Assembly: GCF_001922305.1 (NCBI RefSeq)
Contig: NZ_CP018839.1
Coordinates: 1,116,001 to 1,180,000 of the forward strand
DNA from: Thauera chlorobenzoica
GTDB lineage: Bacteria; Pseudomonadota; Gammaproteobacteria; Burkholderiales; Rhodocyclaceae
DNA: 64,000 nt
Direction: 5' to 3'
In this document: in pieces, positions 53,656 to 62,330 of the stretch
Layout of the letters: each line of letters starts with the position of its first letter
How positions within the stretch are numbered: the first letter of the stretch is position 1
Notes under the pieces: generated by a model
What the model was told of the DNA's origin: nothing
The model's input: only the letters and a program-made list of their open reading frames with translations
Database searches by the model: none
Position numbers and translations under genes: made by a program

Positions 53656-54522
53656 ATGGATTTCGTTTCCTTCCTGATCCAGATCCTGAATTCGCTGCAG
53701 TACGGACTGCTGCTGTTTCTGGTGGCCAGCGGGCTGACGCTGGTGTTCGGGATCATGGGCATCATCAACCTGGCGCACGGCAGCTTCTACATGATCGGCG
53801 CCTACATGGCGTTCGCCCTCACCAGCGCCACCGGCAACCTGATGCTGGCGATCGTGCTCGGCATACCGCTGGCGTTCGCCTTCGGGGCGCTGCTCGAGAA
53901 GCTGCTGTTCGTACATCTGTACAAACGCGACCACCTGCAGCAGGTGCTGCTCACCTACGGGCTGATCCTGATCTTCGAGGAACTGCGCAGCCTGACCATG
54001 GGCGACGACGTGCACGGGGTGGACATCCCGGCGCTGTTCTCGGCCTCGATCCAGCTTTCGGACACCCTGTCCTACCCGGTCTACCGGATCGTGATCTCGG
54101 TGGTGTGCGTGGCCCTGGCCGCCGGACTGTGGTGGCTGATGCAGCGCACCCGGCTGGGGATGATGATCCGCGCCGGCTCGCACAACCGCGAAATGGTGCA
54201 GGCGCTCGGCGTCAACATCGACCTGCTGTACCGCAACGTGTTCGCCCTCGGCGTGGCGCTGGCCGCGCTCGCCGGCATGCTCGCCGCGCCGGTGTCCTCG
54301 GTGTATCCGGGGATGGGCGGCAACGTGCTGATCATCTCCTTCGTGGTGGTGGTGATCGGCGGCATCGGTTCGGTGTGGGGGGCGCTGGTGGCGGCGCTGC
54401 TGGTGGGCTTTACCGACACCTTCGGCAAGGTGCTGGTGCCCGAGTTCGCCGGACTGGGGGTGTACCTGGTGATGGCGGTGGTGCTGCTGTGGCGCCCCGA
54501 AGGCATCTTCAAGAAAGGCTAG
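53656..54522 (+). CDS. livH: ABC transporter permease (LivH family)
   Basis: Inner-membrane permease of 288 residues with eight or so hydrophobic segments, of the branched-chain amino-acid/aromatic acid ABC class. FGIMGIINLAHGSFYMIGAY near residue 30 and GGIGSVWGALVAALLVGFTDTF near 235 are typical. The ATG at 53656 follows GGAGG. LivM begins three bases after its stop, then two ATPases. The import of benzoate is inferred from the flanking box genes. Confidence 0.92.
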   Translation: MDFVSFLIQILNSLQYGLLLFLVASGLTLVFGIMGIINLAHGSFYMIGAYMAFALTSATGNLMLAIVLGIPLAFAFGALLEKLLFVHLYKRDHLQQVLLTYGLILIFEELRSLTMGDDVHGVDIPALFSASIQLSDTLSYPVYRIVISVVCVALAAGLWWLMQRTRLGMMIRAGSHNREMVQALGVNIDLLYRNVFALGVALAALAGMLAAPVSSVYPGMGGNVLIISFVVVVIGGIGSVWGALVAALLVGFTDTFGKVLVPEFAGLGVYLVMAVVLLWRPEGIFKKG

Positions 54523-54525
54523 GCG

Positions 54526-55497
54526 ATGAATTCCAGACTCCCGCTGTTTCTACAACTGCTCGCGCTGCTCGTGCTGATCGCCTATCCGCTGTACGGCTCG
54601 AGCTTCTACGTCGAGATGCTGGCCAAGACCCTGGTGATGGCGATCTTCGCCATGAGCCTGGCGTTGCTGGTCGGCTTCACCGGGCTGGTGAGCCTCGGGC
54701 ACGCGGCATATTTCGGCATCGCCGCCTACGTTGTGGCGCTGGTGACGCCCAAGTACGACCCGGCCAGCTTCTGGTTCGCCTTCCCGGCCTCGGTGCTGGC
54801 CGCGGCGCTGGCCGCGCTCGTGATCGGGCTGTTCGTGCTGCGCACCAAGGGCATCTACTTCATCATGGTGACGCTGGCCTTCGCCCAGATGGCCTACTAC
54901 ATCTTCCACGACACCCCGCTGGGCGGAGGCTCGGACGGGATCTACCTGAACTTCAAGCCCGATGCGGCGATTGGTGGCTGGGTGCCGTTCGACCTGAACG
55001 AGCCGCTGCAGATGTACTACTTCATCCTCGCGGCGATGGTGGCGGTGTTCGTGCTCCTGAAGCTGGTGCTGCGTTCGCCGTTCGGGCGCGTGTTGGCGGG
55101 CATCCACAGCAACGAGCACCGCATGCAGTCGCTGGGCTACGCCACCTTCCGCTACAAACTGGCCGCGTTCACGCTGGCCGGCGCGCTGGCCGGGGTGGCG
55201 GGCTTCCTGTACGCGGTGCTGTTCGGCTTCGTCACTCCCGAGTACCTGTCCTGGCACCAGTCGGGCAACGTGCTGATGATGGTGATCCTGGGCGGCATGG
55301 GCAGCCTGGCGGGGGCGGCGGCCGGGGCGTTCGCCTTCATCGGCCTGCAGGAGCTGTTTACCGACCTGAGCAAGCACTGGCAGCTGCTGATGGGCAGCGT
55401 GATCGTGCTGGCGGTGCTGTTCATGCCGGACGGGTTGGCCGGGCTGCCCAAGCGGGTGATCCGCATGATCAACTGGGGAGAGGACAAGAATGGCTGA
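54526..55497 (+). CDS. livM: ABC transporter permease (LivM family)
   Basis: Second inner-membrane permease, 323 residues, LivM type: LVGFTGLVSLGHAAYFGIAAYV near residue 45 and GGMGSLAGAAAGAFAFIGLQE near residue 258. It forms the membrane channel with LivH. Three bases separate it from livH, and its stop overlaps livG by eight bases. Confidence 0.92.
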   Translation: MNSRLPLFLQLLALLVLIAYPLYGSSFYVEMLAKTLVMAIFAMSLALLVGFTGLVSLGHAAYFGIAAYVVALVTPKYDPASFWFAFPASVLAAALAALVIGLFVLRTKGIYFIMVTLAFAQMAYYIFHDTPLGGGSDGIYLNFKPDAAIGGWVPFDLNEPLQMYYFILAAMVAVFVLLKLVLRSPFGRVLAGIHSNEHRMQSLGYATFRYKLAAFTLAGALAGVAGFLYAVLFGFVTPEYLSWHQSGNVLMMVILGGMGSLAGAAAGAFAFIGLQELFTDLSKHWQLLMGSVIVLAVLFMPDGLAGLPKRVIRMINWGEDKNG

Positions 55498-56245
55498 GGC
55501 AATGCTCGTGGCCGACCGTCTGACCCGCCACTTCGGCGGGCTGACGGCGAACGAAGAAGTGTGCATCACGCTCGAGCGCGGCACGCTGCACGCCTTGCTC
55601 GGCCCCAACGGCGCGGGCAAGTCGACCTGCATCAACATGCTCTCGGGCGATCTGCCGCCCTCGTCCGGGCGCATCCTGCTCGGCGGCAAGGACATCACCC
55701 GGCTGTCGGCGGCGGCGCGCTCGCACCTGGGGATCGGGCGCAGCTACCAGCGCACCAACATCTTCCCGCAGTTCACCGTGCTCGAGAACTGCCGCCTGGC
55801 GGCGCAGTCGCGCCGGCCGCGGCCGTGGAAGATCTTCACCGACGCCCAGCGCCTGGGCGACACCGTCGAGCGCGCGCGCGCGGCGGTCGCCGAAGCCGGG
55901 CTGGGCGGGCGCGAGGCGCGGGTGGCGGGCACGCTGTCGCACGGCGAGCAGCGCCAGCTCGAGATCGCGATGGTGCTGGCGACCGACGCCAAGGTGCTGC
56001 TGCTCGATGAGCCGCTGGCAGGAATGGGCTCGGAGGAGTCGGCGAAGATGGTCGAGCTGCTCCGGGGGCTCAAGGACGGGCGCGCGATCCTGCTCGTCGA
56101 GCACGACATGGACGCGGTGTTCGCGGTCGCCGACACGATCACGGTGATGGTCAACGGTGCGGTGCTCGAATCGGGCCCGCCGGCGCAGATCCGCAACAGC
56201 GCCGAGGTGCAGGCCGCGTACCTGGGAGAGGACGAACATGTCTGA
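55490..56245 (+). CDS. livG: ABC transporter ATPase (LivG family)
   Basis: Nucleotide-binding subunit of 251 residues: Walker A GPNGAGKST near residue 38, signature LSHGEQRQLEIAM, Walker B LLLDEPLAGMG, and H-loop VEHDMDAVF near 205. The signature has H in place of the second G of LSGGQ, as common in LivG. The ATG at 55490 overlaps livM. It powers import with LivF. Confidence 0.93.
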   Translation: MAEAMLVADRLTRHFGGLTANEEVCITLERGTLHALLGPNGAGKSTCINMLSGDLPPSSGRILLGGKDITRLSAAARSHLGIGRSYQRTNIFPQFTVLENCRLAAQSRRPRPWKIFTDAQRLGDTVERARAAVAEAGLGGREARVAGTLSHGEQRQLEIAMVLATDAKVLLLDEPLAGMGSEESAKMVELLRGLKDGRAILLVEHDMDAVFAVADTITVMVNGAVLESGPPAQIRNSAEVQAAYLGEDEHV

Positions 56246-56951
56246 GACGCTGCTCGAAGCGCACGACCTGCATACCTACTACGGTTCAAGCCACATCCTG
56301 CACGGAGTCGATTTCCACATCGCCAAGGGCGAGGCGCTCGGCCTGATGGGGCGCAACGGCATGGGCAAGACCACGCTGATCCGCTCGATGCTCGGGCTGG
56401 TGCGTCCGCGTCACGGCACGGTCAAGGTCAATGGCGACGACATGACCGGGGCGAGCACGCACCGCATCGCCCTGCGCGGCATCGCCTACGTGCCCGAGGG
56501 GCGGGGAATCTTCCCCAACCTGAGCGTGCGCGAGAACCTGATCATGGCCGCGCGCGCCGGCGTCGACGGCCAGCGCACGTGGACCTTCGAGCGCGTGATG
56601 GAGACCTTCCCGCGCCTGGGCGAGCGCCTGTCGAACGGCGGCGGGCAGCTCTCGGGGGGCGAGCAGCAGATGCTCACCATCGGCCGCGCGCTGATGACCA
56701 ACCCCGACCTGCTGATCCTGGACGAAGCCACCGAGGGCCTGGCGCCGCTGATGGTGAAGGAGATCTGGAACGTGGTCCGCACCATCCGCGAAACCGGCAT
56801 CGCCACCGTGATCGTGGACAAGAACCACGCCGCGGTGACCGCGCTCACCGACCGCTCGATGATCCTGGTCAAGGGCCAGGTCGTCTTCGACGGCCCGAGC
56901 GCGGCGGTGCGCAATGATCCGGAATTGATCCAGAAGCATCTCGGCGTCTGA
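56238..56951 (+). CDS. livF: ABC transporter ATPase (LivF family)
   Basis: Second ATPase, 237 residues: Walker A GRNGMGKTT near residue 37, signature LSGGEQQMLTIGRAL, Walker B LILDEATEGLAP. The switch position reads VDKNHAA, so lysine-asparagine precede the histidine as in LivF. It overlaps livG by eight bases and is the last gene of the operon. No clear terminator follows it. Confidence 0.93.
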   Translation: MSETLLEAHDLHTYYGSSHILHGVDFHIAKGEALGLMGRNGMGKTTLIRSMLGLVRPRHGTVKVNGDDMTGASTHRIALRGIAYVPEGRGIFPNLSVRENLIMAARAGVDGQRTWTFERVMETFPRLGERLSNGGGQLSGGEQQMLTIGRALMTNPDLLILDEATEGLAPLMVKEIWNVVRTIRETGIATVIVDKNHAAVTALTDRSMILVKGQVVFDGPSAAVRNDPELIQKHLGV

Positions 56952-57301
56952 GGACGCAGATTTATTCGAAATCATGGGGGCGTCGAGCGCAGGCCACTAT
57001 ATTGAGCCTGCCGATCAAATACCGCGCGGGCCGCGCCTGTCGACTCCGGTCGATGTCGACGTCCTTCGATGCGCATCGGGCTGCGTTCAGCTGCGGTTCA
57101 GCCGGTGGCGTGCACACTCGATGGCGATCATCCACCCGGAGCCTGCCGCCCTGCCTTGAGCGGAGCATGTCCGGCGGAAAGAGGGGTGGAGGATCTGGCG
57201 CTGTACGGCGCTTCGTTCGATCATCCGGGCTGGGAGGCGCTGCCGGTGCCGCACTGAGGGTGTCCGCCGGGGGCGGCCAGGCTGGGGCAAGGAGGTTTCC
57301 G
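56952..57301. other. Gap without a supported gene
   Basis: 350 bases between the importer and the PepSY gene. A 62-codon frame at 57069-57257 (end EDLALYGASFDHPGWEALPVPH) looks somewhat protein-like but has no ribosome-binding site and no recognisable family. No clear promoter or operator is visible; the GTCGAC-rich stretch at 57036-57060 is the only notable feature. Confidence 0.5.
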
Positions 57302-57646
57302 ATGACAAACCGTTCGTTACCGGCCGTGGCCCGGCTCCTTGCCGGGCTCGCGTTCGCCGCCTCCTTCGCGGCCGTGGCCGGCGGAGGCGATCACGAGCGT
57401 GCGCGCCGGGCGCTCGAAGCGGGCGAAGTGCTGCCGCTGCGCGCCGTGCTCGAACGGGTCGAGCGCGACTATCCGGGGCAGGTCGTCGAAGTCGAGCTCG
57501 AACGCGAGGACGGCACCTGGCTCTACGAGATCAAGCTGATCCGCCCCGGCGGCAGCGTGGTCAAGCTCCGGCTCGATGCGCGCGACGGGACCTTGTACGC
57601 TGCCGAGGGACGCGAGCTGCATCCGGGCGGCCGGCGCGCAGACTGA
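57302..57646 (+). CDS. PepSY-domain periplasmic protein
   Basis: A 114-residue exported protein: signal peptide (about 1-26, LLAGLAFAASFAAVAGG) and a single PepSY-type domain (VLERVERDYPGQVVEVELEREDGTWLYEIKLIRPGGSVVKLRLDARDGTL). Such proteins often lie upstream of PhoPQ- or QseBC-type two-component genes and are regulated by, or modulate, the sensor. The ATG at 57302 has AAGGAGG in front; the frame open from 57002 is not coding. The response regulator starts 48 bases downstream. Confidence 0.85.
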   Translation: MTNRSLPAVARLLAGLAFAASFAAVAGGGDHERARRALEAGEVLPLRAVLERVERDYPGQVVEVELEREDGTWLYEIKLIRPGGSVVKLRLDARDGTLYAAEGRELHPGGRRAD

Positions 57647-57694
57647 GGACGCCGGCGGCGGGAACGGAAAGGCCGGGAAGGAAAGGACGAAGCG

Positions 57695-58357
57695 ATGCGG
57701 ATTCTGGTGGTGGAAGACGAACCCACGCTGGCGGCGCAGCTGCGCCAGGCGCTGGCGGCGGCGGGCTATGCGGTCGATCTCGCCCATGACGGGCGCGAGG
57801 CCTGCTTCCTCGGTGAGGAAGAGGCCTTCGATGCGGTCGTGCTCGACCTCGGCCTGCCGCTGATGGACGGCCTCAGCGTGCTCAAGCGCTGGCGCGGCGG
57901 CGGGCGGGCGATGCCGGTGCTGATCCTGACCGCGCGCGGTGACTGGCACGAGAAGGTGGCCGGCATCGACGCCGGCGCCGACGACTATCTGACCAAGCCT
58001 TTCCACATGGAAGAGCTGCTCGCCCGCGTGCGCGCGCTGATCCGCCGCGCGGCCGGGCAGGCGAGCGCGGAGCTCGTCTGCGGTGCGGTCGTGCTCGACA
58101 CCCGTGGCGGGCGGGTCACCGTCGACGGCCAGGCGCTGGCGCTGACCAGCCACGAATTCCGCGTGCTGTCCTACCTGATGCACCACGCCGGCGAGGTGGT
58201 GTCGCGCACCGACCTCACCGAGCACATCTATGCCCAGGACTACGACCGCGACTCGAACACGATCGAGGTCTTCGTCGCCCGCCTGCGCAAGAAGCTGCCG
58301 CCCGGCCTGATCGAGACCGTGCGCGGCCTCGGCTACCGCCTCGCATGTCCGCGCTGA
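57695..58357 (+). CDS. Response regulator, OmpR/PhoP type
   Basis: DNA-binding response regulator of 220 residues: receiver domain with phosphoacceptor Asp51 (VVLDLGLPLMDG) and switch lysine in YLTKPFHMEE near 101, and a winged-helix OmpR-type output domain (about 125-220). The receiver resembles PhoP. It overlaps the sensor kinase gene by 13 bases, so the pair is coupled. Candidate DNA sites (YTTAAG repeats) occur before the divergent genes at 61.4-61.6 kb. Confidence 0.9.
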   Translation: MRILVVEDEPTLAAQLRQALAAAGYAVDLAHDGREACFLGEEEAFDAVVLDLGLPLMDGLSVLKRWRGGGRAMPVLILTARGDWHEKVAGIDAGADDYLTKPFHMEELLARVRALIRRAAGQASAELVCGAVVLDTRGGRVTVDGQALALTSHEFRVLSYLMHHAGEVVSRTDLTEHIYAQDYDRDSNTIEVFVARLRKKLPPGLIETVRGLGYRLACPR

Positions 58358-59778
58358 AGCCGGTCGCCGCGCTTGCCGGCGGGCGCGGTTCGCTGCGCCT
58401 GCGCCTGCTCGTCGGCACCCTGGTGTGGATCGTGCTTGCAATCGCCGCTACCGGCTGGGGGCTGGGCGCGCTGTTCAGCCGCCACGTGGCGCAGCAGTTC
58501 CACGTCGAACTGCGCACCCATCTCGACCAGCTCGCCGCCAACCTCGTGTTCGATGCCGACGGGCAGGCCGTGCTCACGGCGCCGCTCAGCGATCCCCGCT
58601 TCGCCCGGCCGTATTCCGGGCTGTACTGGCAGGTGGACCGGATCGACGGGGCGGTGCCGGCGATCGGCGTGCTGCGCGCGCGTTCGCTGTGGGATGTGGC
58701 GCTGGCGGTGCCGGCCGATGCGCTCGCCGACGGCGAGCAGCACGCCCACCGTGTCGATGGCCCGGACGGCGCACCGCTGCGCATGATCGAGCAGGTGCTG
58801 CGCCCGGCCGAACAGCCGCAGGCGGCGCTGCGCCTGATCGTCGCCGCCGACGAAGGACTGATCGGCGAGCCGGTGGCGCGCTTCACCCGCCTGCTGGCGC
58901 TCGGCCTCGGCCTCCTTGGCGCCGGCCTGGTGGCGGCGGCGCTGGTCCAGGTGCGGATCGGCCTGCGCCCGCTGGCGCGCCTGCGCGAGGGGCTGGCCGC
59001 AGTGCACGAAGGCCGCCGGCGGGCGATCGAAGGCGCCTTCCCGTCCGAGATCCAGCCCCTGGTCGATGAATTCAACGCCGTGCTCGTGCGCAACGCCGAG
59101 ATCGTCGAGCGCGCCCGTACCCAGGCCGGCAACCTCGCGCACGCGCTGAAGACGCCGCTCACCGTGCTCGCCAATGCCGCCGCGCAGCCGGAAGGGGGGC
59201 AGCCGGGAGAGCCGGCGGGAGGGGGGGAGGGCGGCGCGCTCGCCCGCCTCGTCGCCGAGCAGGTCGGCCTCGCCCGCACCCAGATCGATTACCACCTGGC
59301 GCGCGCGCGCGCCGCCGCCGCGGCCGGCATTCCCGGCCAGCGCACGCCGCTGCGTCCGGCGCTCGACGGCCTGTTGCGGCTGATGGCCAAGGTCCATGCG
59401 GGGCGGGGGCTGGAAATCGGGCCAGCCGGCGGCGCGGACGCGCTCGTATTCCGCGGCGAGGCCCAGGATCTGCAGGAGATGCTCGGCAACCTGCTCGACA
59501 ACGCCTGCAAGTGGGCCGCGCACCGCGTCCGCGTCGAGGCGCGGGCGGTGGAGGGTGGGCGGCTCGAAGTGGCGATCGACGACGACGGCCCCGGCCTGCC
59601 GCCGGCGGTGCGCGAAGCGGTGTTCGGGCGCGGCGTGCGCGCCGACGAGAACACCCCCGGTTCCGGCCTCGGGCTGGCGATCGTGCGCGACCTCGCCCGC
59701 CTGTATGGCGGCGACATCGCCCTCGAGACGTCGGCGCTGGGTGGTCTGCGCGCGGTGCTGACGCTGCCCGCGGCGTGA
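58345..59778 (+). CDS. Sensor histidine kinase, PhoQ type
   Basis: Inner-membrane sensor kinase of 477 residues: two transmembrane segments (about 30-52 and 180-203), a periplasmic domain of about 125 residues between them, then HAMP, and a kinase core with the H-box NLAHALKTPLTVLANAA (the PhoQ-like HALKTPL variant rather than HELRTPL), N-box NLLDNACKWA, DDGPGLP and GSGLGLAIVRDLA. It shares an overlap with the response regulator. The periplasmic signal is unknown; the PepSY protein may contribute. Confidence 0.9.
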   Translation: MSALKPVAALAGGRGSLRLRLLVGTLVWIVLAIAATGWGLGALFSRHVAQQFHVELRTHLDQLAANLVFDADGQAVLTAPLSDPRFARPYSGLYWQVDRIDGAVPAIGVLRARSLWDVALAVPADALADGEQHAHRVDGPDGAPLRMIEQVLRPAEQPQAALRLIVAADEGLIGEPVARFTRLLALGLGLLGAGLVAAALVQVRIGLRPLARLREGLAAVHEGRRRAIEGAFPSEIQPLVDEFNAVLVRNAEIVERARTQAGNLAHALKTPLTVLANAAAQPEGGQPGEPAGGGEGGALARLVAEQVGLARTQIDYHLARARAAAAAGIPGQRTPLRPALDGLLRLMAKVHAGRGLEIGPAGGADALVFRGEAQDLQEMLGNLLDNACKWAAHRVRVEARAVEGGRLEVAIDDDGPGLPPAVREAVFGRGVRADENTPGSGLGLAIVRDLARLYGGDIALETSALGGLRAVLTLPAA

Positions 59779-59845
59779 GCGGGGCGAGGCGCCCGGGTGC
59801 TCCGGCGGCAGGCGCGGGAGGCTCCGTGCGGCGTCGGCGCCGGCG

Positions 59846-60838
59846 TCAGGTGCCGCGTGCGGCGGCGAGCCGGCTCCGGGCGAAGGCGGCCCCGGTCTTC
59901 AGCACTTCGCGCACGCCGTAACGCCGGCGCATGTTGCAGCCGTCGCACAGCGCGGGGATCGGCGCCATGCGCTCGCGCTCGGCGAGGACGGTGTCGATGC
60001 TGTGCGTCGCCACGTTGCCGAGGACGTGGCGGTGGCCGATGTCGTTGTAGCAGTAGAGGTATTCCCCCGCGGAGGAAATGAACACATCGACGTTGCGCGC
60101 GATGCAGCGGAAGCGGTTGCTGCGCCACTGGCGGTAGAGGTCGCGGATGCTCGGGATGAAGTCGAACTCCTGCGAGCGCAGGCGATGGCGGCGGATCGTG
60201 GCGCGCAGCGTTTCCGTCCCGGCGGCCGGCGCTTCGGCGTGCAGGCCGCCGCCGCGGTTGTACAGCGTCGGCGACATCGTCAGCGTGGCGACGCCCTGGG
60301 CGCGCAGCCAGTCGATGGTGGCCGGCAGCGAGGGCAGGCATTCGGGCAGCGGGGTGAGGCTGATCGCGAGCCGGGTGTGGCGCAGCAGCTTCTGCGCGGC
60401 CTGGATGTTGGCCATCACGCGGGTGTGGTCGAGGTTGACGTGAACGCGGCGATAGACGGCGGGGTCGATGCTGGAAAAGGACACCATCAGCAGATCGATG
60501 GCGCCGTCGAGGTGGCGCAGCTTGTCGGCGTCGAGCAGATGGCCGTTGCTGACCAGGTCGAAGCGCACCGGGTGGCCACGGAGGTCGTCGACGAAGTCGA
60601 AGAAGTGCTTGTGCGTGGTCGCCTCGCCGTAGCCGGCGATGACGGTGCGGAACACCTGCTCCGGCGTCAGGCGCGCGAGCGTCTGCTGCCAGGTCTGCCG
60701 GCTCATCCGCTGCGGGTGCTCGATCAACTCGCGCGGGCACATCGGGCACAGCGCGTTGCACTTGCTCGTCCATTCGGCGTTGACGGCGATACGGTAGCGC
60801 GCATTCGCGGCCGGTTGCTGGAGGGGGGACGGTTTCAT
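59846..60838 (-). CDS. Radical SAM protein with C-terminal cysteine motif
   Basis: Radical S-adenosylmethionine enzyme of 330 residues. The CxxxCxxC cluster site is Cys27/31/34 (TSKCNALCPMCPRE); the C-terminal part has FRCIARNVDVFISSAGEYLYC, NDIGHRHVLGN, then CDGC at 298-301, a SPASM-like arrangement for auxiliary clusters. The start at 60838 overlaps the preceding flavin-type gene by four bases (ATGA). Many such enzymes modify peptides; no substrate peptide is evident nearby, so the substrate is unknown. Confidence 0.85.
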   Translation of the reverse strand: MKPSPLQQPAANARYRIAVNAEWTSKCNALCPMCPRELIEHPQRMSRQTWQQTLARLTPEQVFRTVIAGYGEATTHKHFFDFVDDLRGHPVRFDLVSNGHLLDADKLRHLDGAIDLLMVSFSSIDPAVYRRVHVNLDHTRVMANIQAAQKLLRHTRLAISLTPLPECLPSLPATIDWLRAQGVATLTMSPTLYNRGGGLHAEAPAAGTETLRATIRRHRLRSQEFDFIPSIRDLYRQWRSNRFRCIARNVDVFISSAGEYLYCYNDIGHRHVLGNVATHSIDTVLAERERMAPIPALCDGCNMRRRYGVREVLKTGAAFARSRLAAARGT

Positions 60839-61329
60839 GACGCGGACACCAGGTGGGGAATGTGCTTGGGGCAGTTGGGCACGACCTGCTCGACGCTCAC
60901 CTCCACCACCCGGGTGTGGCCCGGGAAGAGGGCGAGCATTTCGCCGGCGTCGACGATGCGGGCCTTGCCGTTGACGCGCAGGCGGGCGCCGTCGGTGAAG
61001 TCGATGAACAGGCAGCCGACATGGGGATTGGCGAGAAGGTTGCCGAGACTCATGAAGGCGCCGTTGCCGTCGAAATCGGCGAAGGCGAAGCGTTTGGCAT
61101 CGAGGATGCGCACCACACCCGGCCCGCCGCCCTTGAACGAGCAGTCGCAGCGCCCGTCGGCGGCGCTGGTGGCGAGGAAGAAGAACGGCGCGCTTTCCAG
61201 GCGGGCGTGGAATTCGCCCGGGATGTGGTCCCACAGCAGGCGCATGCGGCGGGCCTCGTCCCACCAGGACGCGGTGTTCCAACGCTGCTGGGCAGCCTGC
61301 TCGCCGGGATGGAAGGGGGGCATGTTCAT
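60835..61329 (-). CDS. Pyridoxamine 5'-phosphate oxidase-like flavin-binding protein
   Basis: A 164-residue split-barrel protein of the PNPOx-like superfamily (ESAPFFFLATSAADGRCDCSFKGGGPGVVRILD, then VGCLFIDF). Such proteins bind FMN or F420/heme and are often of unknown reaction. The ATG at 61329 starts a leftward pair with the radical SAM gene, the two overlapping by ATGA. A YTTAAG box lies about 100 bases upstream. Confidence 0.8.
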   Translation of the reverse strand: MNMPPFHPGEQAAQQRWNTASWWDEARRMRLLWDHIPGEFHARLESAPFFFLATSAADGRCDCSFKGGGPGVVRILDAKRFAFADFDGNGAFMSLGNLLANPHVGCLFIDFTDGARLRVNGKARIVDAGEMLALFPGHTRVVEVSVEQVVPNCPKHIPHLVSAS

Positions 61330-61430
61330 CGGCAGTGACGGGCTCCGGGGAGGTCGGACGTGGCGACAAGCGGTGTGTGCGGGGTCGGTCGCCGGGCGGT
61401 ATTCATGACGGCGCAGTGTTCGCCGGCAAC

Positions 61431-61447
61431 ATTAAGTTCGCCTTAAG
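61431..61447. promoter_or_regulatory. YTTAAG-N5-CTTAAG box, first
   Basis: ATTAAG-TTCGC-CTTAAG, a direct hexamer repeat of 11-base period like PmrA boxes. It lies about 100 bases in front of the leftward flavin-type gene. Confidence 0.55.
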
Positions 61448-61563
61448 CGGTTCCACCGGCCTCCGTGGCAGGTGGGGCGCGGCCCGGAAAAGGGTGCGCG
61501 CGGGGCTGTGGGGCGCGCGCGGGTCTGTGGGCCGATGCGGGGCGGGCACCCCGGCCCGCAGCG

Positions 61564-61580
61564 CTTAAGCTCGGCTTAAT
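61564..61580. promoter_or_regulatory. YTTAAG-N5-CTTAAT box, second
   Basis: CTTAAG-CTCGG-CTTAAT, about 45 bases before the hemolysin-family ATG, a promoter-proximal position. Confidence 0.55.
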
Positions 61581-61625
61581 CCTCGGCGCTCAGGATCGGC
61601 CCCGGTTCCCTCATCGAGATCGCTC

Positions 61626-62330
61626 ATGGAATGGCCGCACGCCTATCCCGCACTGCCTCCGCTGCCGGCGCCGCTGGCGCACCACGGCGCCGCCCTGCCG
61701 CGCCGCCTGGCCCTGGTTCCGGTGCGCACCGACGCGCAGCGCAGCGCGGTCGAAGCCTTCATCCGCGCCCGTTTCGCCGCGCACTATGACGCCCGGGTGC
61801 GCCACTTCATGCCCTGCCTGTACGGGCTCGAGAGTGACGACGGCCGCCTGTACGGTGCGCTCGGCACGCGCGCCGCGGATGCCGAAGCGCTGTTCCTCGA
61901 GCGCTACCTCGAGCGGCCGGTCGAGCAGATCCTCCGCGATCGATGCGGCGTCGCCGCGGCCCGCAGCGACATCGTCGAAGTCGGCAACCTCGCCGCCCGC
62001 GGGGTGGGCGCAGCCCGGCTGCTGATCCTCGCCCTGAGCGGGATGCTGGCGGCGCAGGGTTTTCGCTGGGTGGTATTCACCGCGACGCCGGCGCTGCGCA
62101 ACAGCTTCCAGCGCCTCGGCCTGGCGCTGCGGACGCTGGGTCCGGCCGATCCCGCCTGCATGGGCGAGGAGGCGCGGGAGTGGGGCAGCTACTACGAGCG
62201 CTGCCCGCAGGTGATGGCCGGCGAGATCGCGCAGGGGGCGGCGCACCCGCTACGCGCCGGCGCCGCCCTGGCGCCGGGCTGCCGGTTCCTGCCCTGCGGG
62301 GGGGAGGGGGCGCATGTCGCCGGGCGTTGA
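61626..62330 (+). CDS. Thermostable hemolysin family protein (acyltransferase-like)
   Basis: A 234-residue member of the thermostable hemolysin family (PF12261). Its core (DIVEVGNLAA, then VVFTATPALRNSFQRLGLALRTLG and WGSYYERCPQV) has the shape of the LuxI/PEP-CTERM-type acyl synthases of the GNAT superfamily, so catalysis on an acyl substrate is more plausible than lysis. It starts at the ATG 61626, and its end overlaps the AMP-ligase gene by 17 bases. Paired with the ligase, it probably transfers an activated acyl group. The product is unknown. Confidence 0.8.
   Translation: MEWPHAYPALPPLPAPLAHHGAALPRRLALVPVRTDAQRSAVEAFIRARFAAHYDARVRHFMPCLYGLESDDGRLYGALGTRAADAEALFLERYLERPVEQILRDRCGVAAARSDIVEVGNLAARGVGAARLLILALSGMLAAQGFRWVVFTATPALRNSFQRLGLALRTLGPADPACMGEEAREWGSYYERCPQVMAGEIAQGAAHPLRAGAALAPGCRFLPCGGEGAHVAGR

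Larger units (their letters stand above)
61330..61625. other. Divergent control region of the hemolysin-ligase cluster
   Basis: About 296 bases between the flavin-type gene and the thermostable-hemolysin gene. It holds two YTTAAG-N5-YTTAA boxes (61431-61447 and 61564-61580). No clear sigma-70 -10 element can be identified. Confidence 0.6.

Noticed and set aside
57069..57257. A 62-codon frame ending EDLALYGASFDHPGWEALPVPH
   Set aside because: No ribosome-binding site, no recognisable domain, and it lies between transcription units; kept only as a remark.
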